This document shows, one piece after another, positions 28,977-37,180 of a stretch of DNA of 64,000 nucleotides (positions are counted from its first letter, which is position 1; every line of letters begins with the position of its first letter). The translations under genes and the position numbers were made by a program. Origin of the DNA: Paracoccaceae bacterium. Its GTDB lineage: Bacteria; Pseudomonadota; Alphaproteobacteria; Rhodobacterales; Rhodobacteraceae. Under the pieces are notes generated by a model. It did not search any database. It saw nothing but the letters and a program-made list of their open reading frames with translations, and was not told the DNA's origin. The stretch spans positions 1 to 64,000 of the forward strand of contig JAJEBQ010000049.1 in assembly GCA_022822495.1 (NCBI GenBank). Reading direction: 5' to 3'.

Positions 28977-29771
28977 TCACTTGGCTTTAGAGAATAATCG
29001 AAAGAAGTTGCCTGTTGTCAATTCAGCAAATTCGTCCACATCAAGTTGCATAAGGTTCGCTCCATATTCAATAATCTTTCTAACATAGGCGGGTTCATTT
29101 GTTTTCCCACGAAAGGGAACCGGAGCAAGATAGGGGGAATCTGTCTCGACAAGAATTCTATCTCTCGGAGTTAAAAGAAAAATATCACGTAACTCATCGG
29201 CATTTCTGAAAGTAAGAATTCCCGAAAAAGATAGGTAAAATCCCATCTTAAGGCACTCTTCTGCCAATTTTCTTCCAGCAGAGAAACAATGCATGACACA
29301 TGTAAAGGGTTTGTTGTCATACTCTGATCGAAGAATCTCTTGCATATCCTTATCAGCGGCTCTTGCATGAACAATCAGAGGTAATCCCGTTTCCTGTGAG
29401 GTCATGATATGTTTTAAAAAACTCTTTTTTTGAGCCTTGGCAGATTCTTTGGTGTAATGATAGTCCAGCCCACTTTCTCCAATTCCTATCATCTTGGGGT
29501 GTTTAGTGAGTTCAATGAGATCACCTGTACTTAACTCGGCCTCTGTTGCAGCATAGTGGGGATGTATCCCCTGGGCAAAATATATCTGTGGATAGTTTTC
29601 AACGATCTCTATGGTTGTCCTGTTTTTAGAGGGTCTGGTGCAAATTGTAACGATACGATTGACACCTGATTGACTGGCTCTTGCAACAACCTGATCGAGC
29701 TCCTGTCTGAGTTCAGGAAAATCAAGGTGGCAATGGCTATCCACTATATTAGCCTGGGGTAATGCTATCAT
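28977..29771 (-). CDS. tatD: TatD-family metal-dependent hydrolase (DNase)
   Basis: A 264-residue amidohydrolase-superfamily protein; family members act as 3'-5' exonucleases or D-aminoacyl-tRNA hydrolases. The metal ligands appear in order: VDSHCHLDF, GIHPHYA, GESGLDYHY, VHARAADKDM, MHCFSAG and VETDSPYLAP. Length is normal. It lies 14 nt downstream of holB. In many relatives metG sits between holB and tatD; it is absent here. Confidence 0.95.
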   Translation of the reverse strand: MIALPQANIVDSHCHLDFPELRQELDQVVARASQSGVNRIVTICTRPSKNRTTIEIVENYPQIYFAQGIHPHYAATEAELSTGDLIELTKHPKMIGIGESGLDYHYTKESAKAQKKSFLKHIMTSQETGLPLIVHARAADKDMQEILRSEYDNKPFTCVMHCFSAGRKLAEECLKMGFYLSFSGILTFRNADELRDIFLLTPRDRILVETDSPYLAPVPFRGKTNEPAYVRKIIEYGANLMQLDVDEFAELTTGNFFRLFSKAK

Positions 29772-29785
29772 AAGGGAAGTGGTTC

Positions 29786-30880
29786 CTAGTTGATTGCTGC
29801 TTTCTTGATGTTCTGAAGATTTTCAAAAACCTGTGAAAAACCATCAATTTTACTTTCTTTATAACTTTGGGCATTAGCGACCATTTGTGAATACAAATTG
29901 GACCACTCATATGATTTTTCAAAATTCGGGGAGAGCTTTCGTAGAATTTGATTTTCACCCGCAAATATTTCACTCATCATGCCGTCAGTTACTCCAACCT
30001 TGACGAGTCTTGAAACAAAGTGGATAGTTAATCTGTTGATGGTTTCAGTCAATTCCTGCTTGCCAACACCCTCGGTTTGTGCGGCTATTTTCAGTATTTG
30101 TACAATATCAAATCTAGGTAAATCCATATAGCTTGTTACGATTGCTGTGTATAATTGCAGACCATTTTGGTTAATGATCCGTACGGCTTCACCAACTGAC
30201 CCTTGTGAAATACTTACAACTTTTTTCGTCTTTTCATTGGAAAGTAAATTAAATTTATTGAGAAGGTGCAACTGATCTTCGTTGCTTAGTTTTTGACATT
30301 TAACCGAAAGGCAACGACTTCTGATTGTTGGTAGTAAAGATTCAGGTGAATGACTGATCAGGAAAAAGTAGGAATGCTCTGGGGGTTCCTCCAATAATTT
30401 CAAGAAGGCATTAGAGGCATTGACATTTAGATCATCAATCGAATCAATTATGGCTATCCGAGGTCTGCCATCAGGTGAAGTGAACTCGAAAAAATTAACC
30501 AAGTCCCGAATACTGTCAATTGTTATTTCTGATTTAATTTTTTTTGTCTTAATATCGTAGTTTTTTCTAACAAGCATCAGGTGAGGTTCCGATAGGGTCT
30601 CAATCCTGGTGATAACGGGATCATTAAAGTCAAGCTTTAGACAACTTCCATTATCTTCTTCCTGTAGATTTCGAGTTAATAGAAATTTTGCAAGCTGCCA
30701 TGATAGTGTTGATTTGCCTATCCCTCTGGGACCGCATGCGAGCCATGCGTGATGGGACCGATTGCCGTGAAAGGCATGCAGGAATTGTTGCATAAACTTA
30801 TCTTGCCCTAGAACCTGTTTTGTAAATCTTGGGTGGGGAACGCCATCAAGTTTATCTGATTCAACTTCGTCTGAATTCAC
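29786..30880 (-). CDS. holB: DNA polymerase III delta' subunit
   Basis: Clamp-loader subunit that helps place the sliding clamp on DNA. The 364-residue AAA+ protein has a P-loop (CGPRGIGKSTLSWQLAKFLL, about residue 48) and the sensor-1 region with the SRC motif (LLPTIRSRCLSV), preceded by LLEEPPEHSYFFLISHS. The Walker B-type stretch reads IAIIDSID. It overlaps tmk by 4 nt (ATGA), and the tmk-holB order is standard in alphaproteobacteria. Confidence 0.93.
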   Translation of the reverse strand: MNSDEVESDKLDGVPHPRFTKQVLGQDKFMQQFLHAFHGNRSHHAWLACGPRGIGKSTLSWQLAKFLLTRNLQEEDNGSCLKLDFNDPVITRIETLSEPHLMLVRKNYDIKTKKIKSEITIDSIRDLVNFFEFTSPDGRPRIAIIDSIDDLNVNASNAFLKLLEEPPEHSYFFLISHSPESLLPTIRSRCLSVKCQKLSNEDQLHLLNKFNLLSNEKTKKVVSISQGSVGEAVRIINQNGLQLYTAIVTSYMDLPRFDIVQILKIAAQTEGVGKQELTETINRLTIHFVSRLVKVGVTDGMMSEIFAGENQILRKLSPNFEKSYEWSNLYSQMVANAQSYKESKIDGFSQVFENLQNIKKAAIN

Positions 30881-31500
30881 GACAGTTTTTCCAGTGCTAT
30901 TTCCAATATTTGTTTTGCAGATTCTTCAGGACCCATTTTAGTTGAAATTTCAACACATCGTTCTGGGTAATCGCGTACCAGGGTTGAAAAATCATTTATT
31001 ACATTAACCAGACGCTGCCTAGTGAGTGCATTCAATCTCCAATCTCCTTCTTTCCGTTCGTTTGTTCTTTCCAGAGATAATTCCGGCTTAACCGTTAGGA
31101 TATATGTCAAAGTGGGCTCGAGTTTGATTATCCTGCTTTGCAGATATTCGATTAACTCTTTTAATTCGGTATTTCCTTGACTTTGGTAAACTCTGGTTGA
31201 ATCGGTAAAACGATCACATATCACAATTTTACCCGCTTCTAATGCAGGGCATATGGTCTTTTCTACATGATCTTTGCGAGCTGCAAAAAACAACAGGAGT
31301 TCCGTTAGGTTAGACCAATCATATTTATTTTTTTCGACTAGAATTTCACGGAGGGATTCACTGCCAGGAGACCCTCCTGGCTCTCTGGTGACAAGACAAT
31401 CAAACCCATGTCTTTCCAAATTTTGTTGTAGGAGTTGAACTTGGGTCGTTTTGCCTGCACCATCAACACCCTCAAACGTAATGAACTTACCCTTGGGCAT
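30877..31500 (-). CDS. tmk: Thymidylate kinase
   Basis: Phosphorylates dTMP to dTDP. The 207-residue protein has the P-loop FEGVDGAGKTTQVQLL, the TREPGGSPGSESLREIL motif that binds the nucleotide, and the DRFTDSTRVYQ motif. Three consecutive ATGs occur at 31506, 31503 and 31500; the last is chosen because the AGG-containing ribosome site is then six bases away. It overlaps the end of dac by 14 nt and the start of holB by 4 nt. Confidence 0.95.
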   Translation of the reverse strand: MPKGKFITFEGVDGAGKTTQVQLLQQNLERHGFDCLVTREPGGSPGSESLREILVEKNKYDWSNLTELLLFFAARKDHVEKTICPALEAGKIVICDRFTDSTRVYQSQGNTELKELIEYLQSRIIKLEPTLTYILTVKPELSLERTNERKEGDWRLNALTRQRLVNVINDFSTLVRDYPERCVEISTKMGPEESAKQILEIALEKLS

Positions 31501-32677
31501 CATCATCCTGCTTATTCTCAGATAGGAAATATTTCCATATCAATGTTCGTAATGTGGCTTCAATTCGATTTATTAGATTACCCTGTTCAATATCATCTAG
31601 TGCAATGAGAGGCATTTGGATTGTTTTTCCAAATGCAGGTATGGTTACTGCCAAGAACCCTATTTCCTGTCCTTTTTCTATAGGCGCAGTTGTATATTTG
31701 TCAAAATGGGCACTCACTTCCAAACTATTATTGGTAACGGGCACGAGTACAGATAAATCTTCCTTTAGTCCCAATCTCACCTCTTTACTTTTGCCTAACC
31801 AAACAGGGGCAAGAGAAATATCTTGCTCTTTTTCAAATACAGTTACTTCCTTGAACTGTCGATAAAACCATTCAATGATAGCTTCACCTTCCTCACTCCT
31901 TTGATTGGAACTGGGAACGCCATTGATGACAAAAATAACACGCCTGTCATCCCGAACAGCTGATCCTACCAAGCCATACCCCGAGTCACTTGTATATCCA
32001 GTTTTAAGTCCATCAGCCCCGTTGACATCCTTCTTCAAAAGTGGATTACGATTAAATCTGTTTGCTGGTGTCCTATTGTCAAAAGGAAATTCCTTTTCTT
32101 TGAAATAATCATAATACTCCGGAAACTCGGTAATTAACCGATTAGTCAAAATATACAGATCACGACTACTCATTTTTTGCTGCGGATCAGGCCACCCATT
32201 GGAATTCGAGAATGTAGAATTGTTCATACCCAATTCCTTAGCCTTGTCATTCATCAGTGTAACAAATCCCTTTTCGGTTCCGGTAGGGGAAAGTGCTTCA
32301 GCCAATACAACACATGCATCATTACCTGATAAAACCACCACACCCCGAATCAATTCTTCAACGGTTGGTTTATCAGTAGTGTCCAAATACATGGTCGAAC
32401 CACCTCGATAGGATCTATAGGCATAGTTTGATACAAGAAGCCTGTCATCAAGATTTAATCGCTTATCTTCCAAGGCTTCGAACACCAGATAGAGAGTCAT
32501 CAACTTGGAAAGGGATGCAGGAGGAAGTGGAGTATCGGCATTTTTCTCGACAAGAATTAAGCCTGAATCGAAATCTGCCACTAAAATAGTTTCACCGGAG
32601 GTTTCAAAAGAGGCAACCGGCATCCCGAGGAAACCAATTAGCAATAAGGAATAAGCAAACTTGAGGGGTCTATTCAT
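31487..32677 (-). CDS. D-alanyl-D-alanine carboxypeptidase (penicillin-binding protein 5/6 family)
   Basis: Trims the terminal D-Ala from peptidoglycan pentapeptides in the periplasm. The 396-residue protein has a signal peptide (MNRPLKFAYSLLLIGFLGMP), then the serine-enzyme motifs PASLSKL (catalytic SxxK), SGNDACV (SxN) and KTGYTSDSG (KTG), with a C-terminal beta-rich domain and amphipathic tail typical of DacA/DacC. The start at 32677 is chosen over TTG at 32707, because the signal peptide begins there. It heads the dac-tmk-holB-tatD operon. Confidence 0.94.
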   Translation of the reverse strand: MNRPLKFAYSLLLIGFLGMPVASFETSGETILVADFDSGLILVEKNADTPLPPASLSKLMTLYLVFEALEDKRLNLDDRLLVSNYAYRSYRGGSTMYLDTTDKPTVEELIRGVVVLSGNDACVVLAEALSPTGTEKGFVTLMNDKAKELGMNNSTFSNSNGWPDPQQKMSSRDLYILTNRLITEFPEYYDYFKEKEFPFDNRTPANRFNRNPLLKKDVNGADGLKTGYTSDSGYGLVGSAVRDDRRVIFVINGVPSSNQRSEEGEAIIEWFYRQFKEVTVFEKEQDISLAPVWLGKSKEVRLGLKEDLSVLVPVTNNSLEVSAHFDKYTTAPIEKGQEIGFLAVTIPAFGKTIQMPLIALDDIEQGNLINRIEATLRTLIWKYFLSENKQDDDAQG

Positions 32678-32855
32678 AAACACATACCTAAATCTTCTAT
32701 ACACCAAAACAATTTAATAAATTTTGAATATACCTTCTTAAATTATAAAGTTTAACTTCTTATCTTCCTTTTGAAGGAATTAAACTCAGGACAACCTTTG
32801 AAAACCAAATCAACTGGGTTGATTTGATTTAATTTGGTTTGAATGATGCTTGTAC

Positions 32856-32945
32856 GGAGGGGTGGCAGAGTGGTCTAATGCACCGGTCTTGAAAATCGGA
32901 GTGGGGTTTTCTCCACCGTGGGTTCGAATCCCACCTCCTCCGCCA
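32856..32945 (+). tRNA. tRNA-Ser (anticodon UGA)
   Basis: A 90-nt class II tRNA with encoded GCCA end. The acceptor GGAGGGG (32856-32862) pairs with the 3' CTCCTCC, allowing one G-U. The anticodon stem CCGGT/ATCGG closes the loop CTTGAAA, giving anticodon TGA. A long variable arm and T-loop GGTTCGAATCC are present. The 3' end is the start of an att-like repeat that recurs at 39327 and 41273. Confidence 0.97.
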
Positions 32946-32977
32946 TGAAAACTAGCCAAACTTTTATATGCCCGAAA
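32941..32977 (+). repeat. att-like direct repeat, copy 1 (tRNA-Ser 3' end)
   Basis: A 37-nt segment starting with CGCCATGAAAAC at the tRNA 3' end and ending ATATGCCCGAAA. It matches 39327-39363 at 33 of 37 positions, all four differences being transitions. This suggests a site-specific integration boundary at the tRNA. Confidence 0.7.
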
Positions 32978-33539
32978 GTAACTATTCAGCATCCCTTTTA
33001 TGAAGTTGTCTTTTAGGCAGGAATGCCTCCCGATGCAATGGCCTTATCAATGCCAATGTCTCACAAGGTGATGGTCGCTTGTTACCGGCTTGCGATTGCC
33101 TGGCCCTTCGAAAGGGTCCTATCTAGTCTAGGTGCCTGAACGGGGATATCCACCTCAAGCCTGTCGAGAAGATCCTCCGGTGAAGCACGAAGCGTTTCCA
33201 GCATGTTTTTGGGGCGATGAGGAACGCTCGGAAGGTTCGTTCTATGACCTGTTTGGGTCTCAACCGTTCCCGGGTTTGGATTTGGCTTAGGCAATCTGTG
33301 TTATACCATCAAGAGGGTGTGTTCTTTGCAGCGTTATGCCGTCGTCCTCTAGGGCGCATGATGTCATGATTGTCCAAACGAAGGGAGAGGTGTGTGCCTT
33401 GGTGCGATCAAAGGGTGAATTGAGCCAGGAAAAGTCATGATTGATGAAAATTTTGCAAAAAAACGAGATGTCACAGGGATGGAAAATTTAGAAAAGTGAC
33501 TTTTGAAAATCAGGGAATCTCAGGCAATAGTAAAAAAAG
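32946..33539. other. Gene-poor left part of the tRNA-Ser accessory region
   Basis: About 590 nt with distinctly higher G+C (33040-33300) than the housekeeping DNA, and no recognisable gene apart from a possible minus-strand frame at 33082-33294. It probably represents decayed mobile DNA into which the transposon at 33540 later inserted. No integrase was found. Confidence 0.5.
33082..33294 (-). CDS. Hypothetical 70-residue protein, doubtful
   Basis: An open frame in the G+C-rich stretch after tRNA-Ser, starting MPKPNPNPGTVETQTG. It is rich in Pro, Arg and Leu, with no motif I recognise. It may be a decayed fragment of a mobile-element gene or a chance frame. Confidence 0.25.
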   Translation of the reverse strand: MPKPNPNPGTVETQTGHRTNLPSVPHRPKNMLETLRASPEDLLDRLEVDIPVQAPRLDRTLSKGQAIASR

Positions 33540-33564
33540 GGGGATTATATATAATAGTCACATT
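33540..33564 (+). repeat. Left terminal inverted repeat of the IS1595-family transposon
   Basis: 25 bp from GGGGATTATATA to AATAGTCACATT. It is immediately preceded by the 8-bp target duplication AAAAAAAG (33532-33539). It pairs with the right end with one mismatch, at position 13. Confidence 0.9.
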
Positions 33565-33594
33565 ATAAAATAATAATAAAGAATTATAAATAAA

Positions 33595-34564
33595 ATGACC
33601 AAAAATGCCCTCGAACAATTCGAAAGAAATGGCTTAACCCTCCTTGAAATCGCTGAAATGTTCAGCACCGAAGAAAAAGCTAGAAAATGGATAGAAGACA
33701 TCAGATGGAAAGACGGAATTTACTGCCCTCACTGTGGTTCCTTCAATGTCCAATCAAATATCAAACACAAAACAATGACACACAGGTGTCGTGATTGCCC
33801 CAAGAAAAAGATGTTTTCAGTACGAACTGGTACAATCATGGAAGGAACCAAACTTAAATATAGGGTTTGGGCAATTGGTCTGTATCTGTATTCAACTAAC
33901 ATCAAGGGTGTAAGTTCCATGCGTTTGCATCGTGAACTTGGTATTACCCAGAAGTCAGCTTGGTTTTTGCTTCACCGATTAAGGAAAGCCTCCGATAACG
34001 GTTTAACTGTATTTGATGGCCCCGTTGAAGTTGACGAAACCTACATGGGTGGTAAACGCAAGAACATGAGTAATGAACAGCGAAGGGAACTTGCTGATAC
34101 TGGCAGAGGTGCAGTTGTTGGTATGAAGGACAGGGAAACCAATCAGGTTAATGTCAAGGTTGTTAAGGATACCAAAAAGGAAACCTTACAAAATTTCGTA
34201 GTTGAAAACACCAAAGAGGGCACTGTAGTTTACACCGATGAAGCCAAGGCATATGAGGATATTGACCGAAAGCATGAAGCAGTTAAACACAGTATTTCAC
34301 AATATGTAAAAGATCAGGCTCATACCAACGGAATTGAGAGTTTTTGGTCGTTGTTAAAGGGTGGTTATATAGGTATTTATCATAAGATGTCTTAACAAGC
34401 ACCTTGATAGGTATGTGTATGAGTTTGGTCAAAGATATAATGTTAGAAAGTGGGATACAATCCACCAAATGGAATATGTTGTTGAAAATATGAAGGGAAA
34501 ACGATTGAAGTATAAGAAACTGATTGAAGACAATGGCTTGGATAGTGGAGCCAGATGTTTATAA
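33595..34564 (+). pseudogene. IS1595-family (ISXO2-like) transposase, frameshifted
   Basis: The first frame (33595-34395) gives 266 residues with an N-terminal zinc ribbon (CPHC at about residue 45, later CRDC), helical linker (GVSSMRLHRELGITQKSAW) and the DDE-like core: VDETYMGG, VYTDEAKAY and HTNGIESFWSLLKGGY. It stops right after YHKMS. The missing C-terminus (NKHLDRYVYEFGQRYN and on to 34564) continues in the +1 frame from about 34391, so one extra T in TCTTAAC explains the break. Restored length would be about 322 residues, normal for the family. Unless the frame is corrected somehow, this copy is probably inactive. Confidence 0.9.
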
Positions 34565-34594
34565 CAATAACTAAACGAGTAGGAGAAATAAAAT

Positions 34595-35866
34595 ATGAAC
34601 GAAACAGTAGAACATAATTCTACAATTAACTTGAAAAATTTAATGGATATAAACAAACCATATAAAGACCAACTGGTTATATTTGGAGACGCATTAGAAA
34701 GTTTATCTCAAATGCCATTTGGTATAGTGGATGTTGCAATAACATCACCACCCTATTGGGGTTTGAGAGATTACGGACATCCTACGGAACTGGGTAAAGA
34801 AGAGGACAGTCAAGAATATATAAACCGATTAATGTTAATTCATAATGAACTTAAACGGGTTCTAAAGGACAGTGGGGTATACTTCCTCAATATCGGTGAT
34901 AAGTATGTAAACAAGGGATTAGAGTTAATCCCTGATAGAGTTGCAATTGCAATGAAAGAAAATGGTTGGGCAGTAAGAAATAAAATTATCTGGAATAAAA
35001 CAAACCCAAATCCCAGCCCAGTTAAAGACAGATTTTCAAATTCCTATGAGGTAGTATTTATGTTCGTTAAGAACCCTGATAATTACCTTGCACCTGAATA
35101 TTACTTCAACCTTGATGCTGTTAGAATAGAAACGAGTACAGAAGATAAGCAATCTGATTTACCTTTATTTGTTGAAGAGAAAGACATAAAAGAATTGTTA
35201 AAGAAAGTTAAACCTTGTGATTACAACGGTAAGTTCAAAGCAGCAGATAGAATAAATATAGGGGCTTCCGCTGGTGGTAGAGCCAGTACGAATAAGACGG
35301 TTTATTCTAAACAAAGAAAGCATGAAATTTCCAAGGAAACCAAATTGGAAATAATTAATTTACTTAGGGATGCTCGTAGCAAAAAAGAAATTAGTATTCC
35401 TGAAATAGATAAACATTTTAATACAGTCCATACAGCTGGACATTGGTTTAGAACCGATAGAGGTGGTAGTTCTCTTCCAAGTTCTGATCAATGGAAAGAA
35501 CTTAAGAAGTTATTAGGAATAAAAGTAAAGAAGTTTGATAAAATAATGACAGAAGAACATTATGTTTTACAAACTGTTAGAAATAACCCCAAAGGTAAAA
35601 ACCCCGGAGATGTTTGGAATATTGCAACAGCAAGTTTAAAAGAAAAACATTTTGCTCCATTTCCCCCAGGACTACCAGAAAGATGTATTAAAGCGTGTTG
35701 TCCTGATGGAGGTATTGTATTAGATCCATTTTGTGGGTCAGGCACAACACTTAAGATAGCACAAAGTCTCGGTAGAAAATCTATAGGATTAGAAATTAAC
35801 GATACCTACTTAGGAATAATCAAAAGTGTGGTGGGTAATAAACTGGAATATACTTATCTGGAGTAG
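34595..35866 (+). CDS. DNA methyltransferase, beta class (N4-cytosine or N6-adenine)
   Basis: A 423-residue modification enzyme acting with the endonuclease encoded next to it. The catalytic motif SPPYWGLRDY lies at residues 51-60 and the AdoMet-binding motif DPFCGSGTT at 377-385, the motif order of beta-class enzymes. SPPYW is commoner in N4-cytosine enzymes. The 190-330 segment, poor in known motifs (HTAGHWFRTDRGGSS within it), is the likely target-recognition region. AGGAG precedes the ATG at 34595. Its 3' end overlaps the endonuclease gene tail-to-tail by 13 nt. The recognition sequence cannot be told from the protein. Confidence 0.93.
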   Translation: MNETVEHNSTINLKNLMDINKPYKDQLVIFGDALESLSQMPFGIVDVAITSPPYWGLRDYGHPTELGKEEDSQEYINRLMLIHNELKRVLKDSGVYFLNIGDKYVNKGLELIPDRVAIAMKENGWAVRNKIIWNKTNPNPSPVKDRFSNSYEVVFMFVKNPDNYLAPEYYFNLDAVRIETSTEDKQSDLPLFVEEKDIKELLKKVKPCDYNGKFKAADRINIGASAGGRASTNKTVYSKQRKHEISKETKLEIINLLRDARSKKEISIPEIDKHFNTVHTAGHWFRTDRGGSSLPSSDQWKELKKLLGIKVKKFDKIMTEEHYVLQTVRNNPKGKNPGDVWNIATASLKEKHFAPFPPGLPERCIKACCPDGGIVLDPFCGSGTTLKIAQSLGRKSIGLEINDTYLGIIKSVVGNKLEYTYLE

Positions 35867-36531
35867 ATTAATTTGAACCTGGGTGGTGTGTTGGGGAGTT
35901 TTTTGAATTTTTGATCCTTATATTTAAATCTAATGGATTTTCCTTTACTTTTACCACCACCAATTACACCTTCACGATAGATTTTGTAAAGTTTGCCATT
36001 AGGAATTGAAATTAAAAAAACCTTAACAATCTGCTGGTCGTCGTAAACAATAAGAAGAGCGAAGGTAATGCAAAGTTTAGAAATCTTTTCCTCACCACGT
36101 TTAATTGTATAAACAGTTGGGAGATTTCCATATGATTTTCTGTCCTCGCTATAATAGCTTGTTTGGTTTTGCCCAATATTGACTGAATGCTTATGATCGG
36201 ATTTATTGATAGGTCTAGCTGTTTTTATATCTACATGGATCATTGCATCAAAAGTTTCAAACATGAAATCTGAGCCTATAGGTGTGGAATTAGGTCTCCA
36301 TGTATTTGGAAAAAGAATTGATATTACCCGCTCGGCTCCTCTTGCCATTTCACCTGATTTTCTTTTATCATCTATACCTCGAAACTTAGCGATCCAATCA
36401 TCCGTTATTTCATCTTTGGTTTTCAAAAGTTGAAGAAGTTTCCCCTGCTCATTTGATAGGTTCCAACTTATCTCTTCTAAATATTTATGCTCTATTTCTT
36501 CTACTCTTTTCGGTGTTAAGCGATGGCCCAT
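35854..36531 (-). CDS. Putative restriction endonuclease (PD-(D/E)xK-like)
   Basis: A 225-residue protein convergent with the methyltransferase gene. I infer an endonuclease from position and from a PD-(D/E)xK-like core, GSDFMFETFDAMIHVDIKTARP at about residues 87-108 (D then DIK). A C-terminal basic region (GGGKSKGKSIRFKYKDQKFKK) could bind DNA. AGGAG precedes the ATG at 36531. There is no controller protein gene, so a delay in nuclease expression may rely on the convergent arrangement. The named family is not recognised; a non-nuclease partner of the methyltransferase is the alternative. Confidence 0.7.
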   Translation of the reverse strand: MGHRLTPKRVEEIEHKYLEEISWNLSNEQGKLLQLLKTKDEITDDWIAKFRGIDDKRKSGEMARGAERVISILFPNTWRPNSTPIGSDFMFETFDAMIHVDIKTARPINKSDHKHSVNIGQNQTSYYSEDRKSYGNLPTVYTIKRGEEKISKLCITFALLIVYDDQQIVKVFLISIPNGKLYKIYREGVIGGGKSKGKSIRFKYKDQKFKKLPNTPPRFKLIYSR

Positions 36532-36576
36532 TTATAATCTCCTAATTAAAATAAAAAAATACGAAAGGATAAACAA

Positions 36577-36651
36577 ATGAAACAAAATAAAAAAATAGAA
36601 ATAATGCCCGAACCCAAAGAACTAAAAATCAAGCCAAGCCAATATGTCTGA
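36577..36651 (+). CDS. Possible 24-residue basic peptide in the transposon
   Basis: A short frame with a usable ribosome site (AAAGGA, about 8 nt upstream) starting MKQNKKIEIMPEPKE. It lies between the endonuclease gene's 5' end and the right inverted repeat, and overlaps the next small frame by 8 nt. It could be a real leader or control peptide, or chance. Confidence 0.25.
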   Translation: MKQNKKIEIMPEPKELKIKPSQYV

Positions 36652-36742
36652 AAAGAAAGAAGAACATGACATGCCAGGTATGAGTGAGGAAGAATTGAGG
36701 GAAGTGTTTTTTAGACCTTTTAAGGTTAGGGAAGAGGACTAA
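36644..36742 (+). CDS. Possible 32-residue acidic peptide in the transposon
   Basis: A small frame starting MSEKKEEHDMPGMSEEELRE and ending FKVREED. It is acidic, which would suit a DNA mimic or nuclease-binding partner, but that is speculation. It overlaps the preceding small frame, which hints at translational coupling. There is no clear ribosome site of its own. Confidence 0.25.
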   Translation: MSEKKEEHDMPGMSEEELREVFFRPFKVREED

Positions 36743-36756
36743 TTATGAGGGGTAAG

Positions 36757-36781
36757 AATGTGACTATTGTATATAATCCCC
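36757..36781 (-). repeat. Right terminal inverted repeat of the IS1595-family transposon
   Basis: Read from the outside inward on the minus strand it starts GGGGATTATATACAATAG, matching the left end at 24 of 25 positions. The identical 8-bp flank AAAAAAAG follows at 36782-36789. Confidence 0.9.
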
Positions 36782-37180
36782 AAAAAAAGAGGTGACCCTA
36801 TTTCAATCCGGGTGCCGATGCGGATCAAGAAATACGGCGGTAAGAAAATGATCATTCTGCCCGAAGGTTATAAAATCAAACCGCCTGAAGAAGCACCAAA
36901 GCTGGTTGAAACGCTGATAACTGCTCTGGCCAAAGCCTATTACTGGCAGAACTTACTTGATACCGGGCGTTATAAATCGATTGATGACCTTGCTCGCAAA
37001 AGAAAGATCAACTCTTCATATGTTTCTCGTATACTTCGGTTGAATCAGCTGTCACTACAAATCAAGACAGCTATTCTGGATGGTACACAGCCACGCCAGT
37101 TAAGCCTGCAGGATATGCAAACTCCATTCCCTGAATTATTATGGGAGGAACAATTTAAGCATTTCGAGTTTGTTGATTAA
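36782..37180 (+). pseudogene. C-terminal remnant of a phage-type recombinase or associated protein
   Basis: The frame that runs out of the transposon end reads KKRGDPISIRVPMRIKKYGG and then a helix-turn-helix-like stretch (SIDDLARKRKINSSYVSRILRLNQL) with ILDGTQPRQLSLQDMQTPFPELLWEEQ. This wording matches the extreme C-terminus of large serine-recombinase-type proteins, or their small partner proteins, in alphaproteobacterial prophages. The 5' part is absent on the left side of the transposon, so the gene was already truncated or was cut by the insertion. It overlaps the Fic gene by 4 nt, tail-to-tail. Confidence 0.6.

Larger units (their letters stand above)
33540..36781 (+). mobile_element. 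IS1595-family transposon carrying a restriction-modification pair
   Basis: A 3242-bp element with both ends visible. Its 25-bp terminal inverted repeats start GGGGATTATATA and differ at one base (33540-33564 and 36757-36781). The 8 bp on each side are identical, AAAAAAAG at 33532-33539 and 36782-36789, which is the target-duplication length of the IS1595 family. Inside are a transposase of the ISXO2-like type with a single frameshift, a beta-class DNA methyltransferase, a convergent PD-(D/E)xK endonuclease and two tiny frames. IS1595-family members are known to carry passenger genes. The clean ends suggest a fairly recent insertion. It sits in the remnant of a recombinase gene inside the tRNA-Ser accessory region. 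Confidence 0.9.

Noticed and set aside
34385-34400. Programmed frameshift in the IS1595 transposase
   Set aside because: The TCTTAAC site does not match a known slippery sequence, and the IS1595 family is not known to need frameshifting; a simple one-base insertion explains it.
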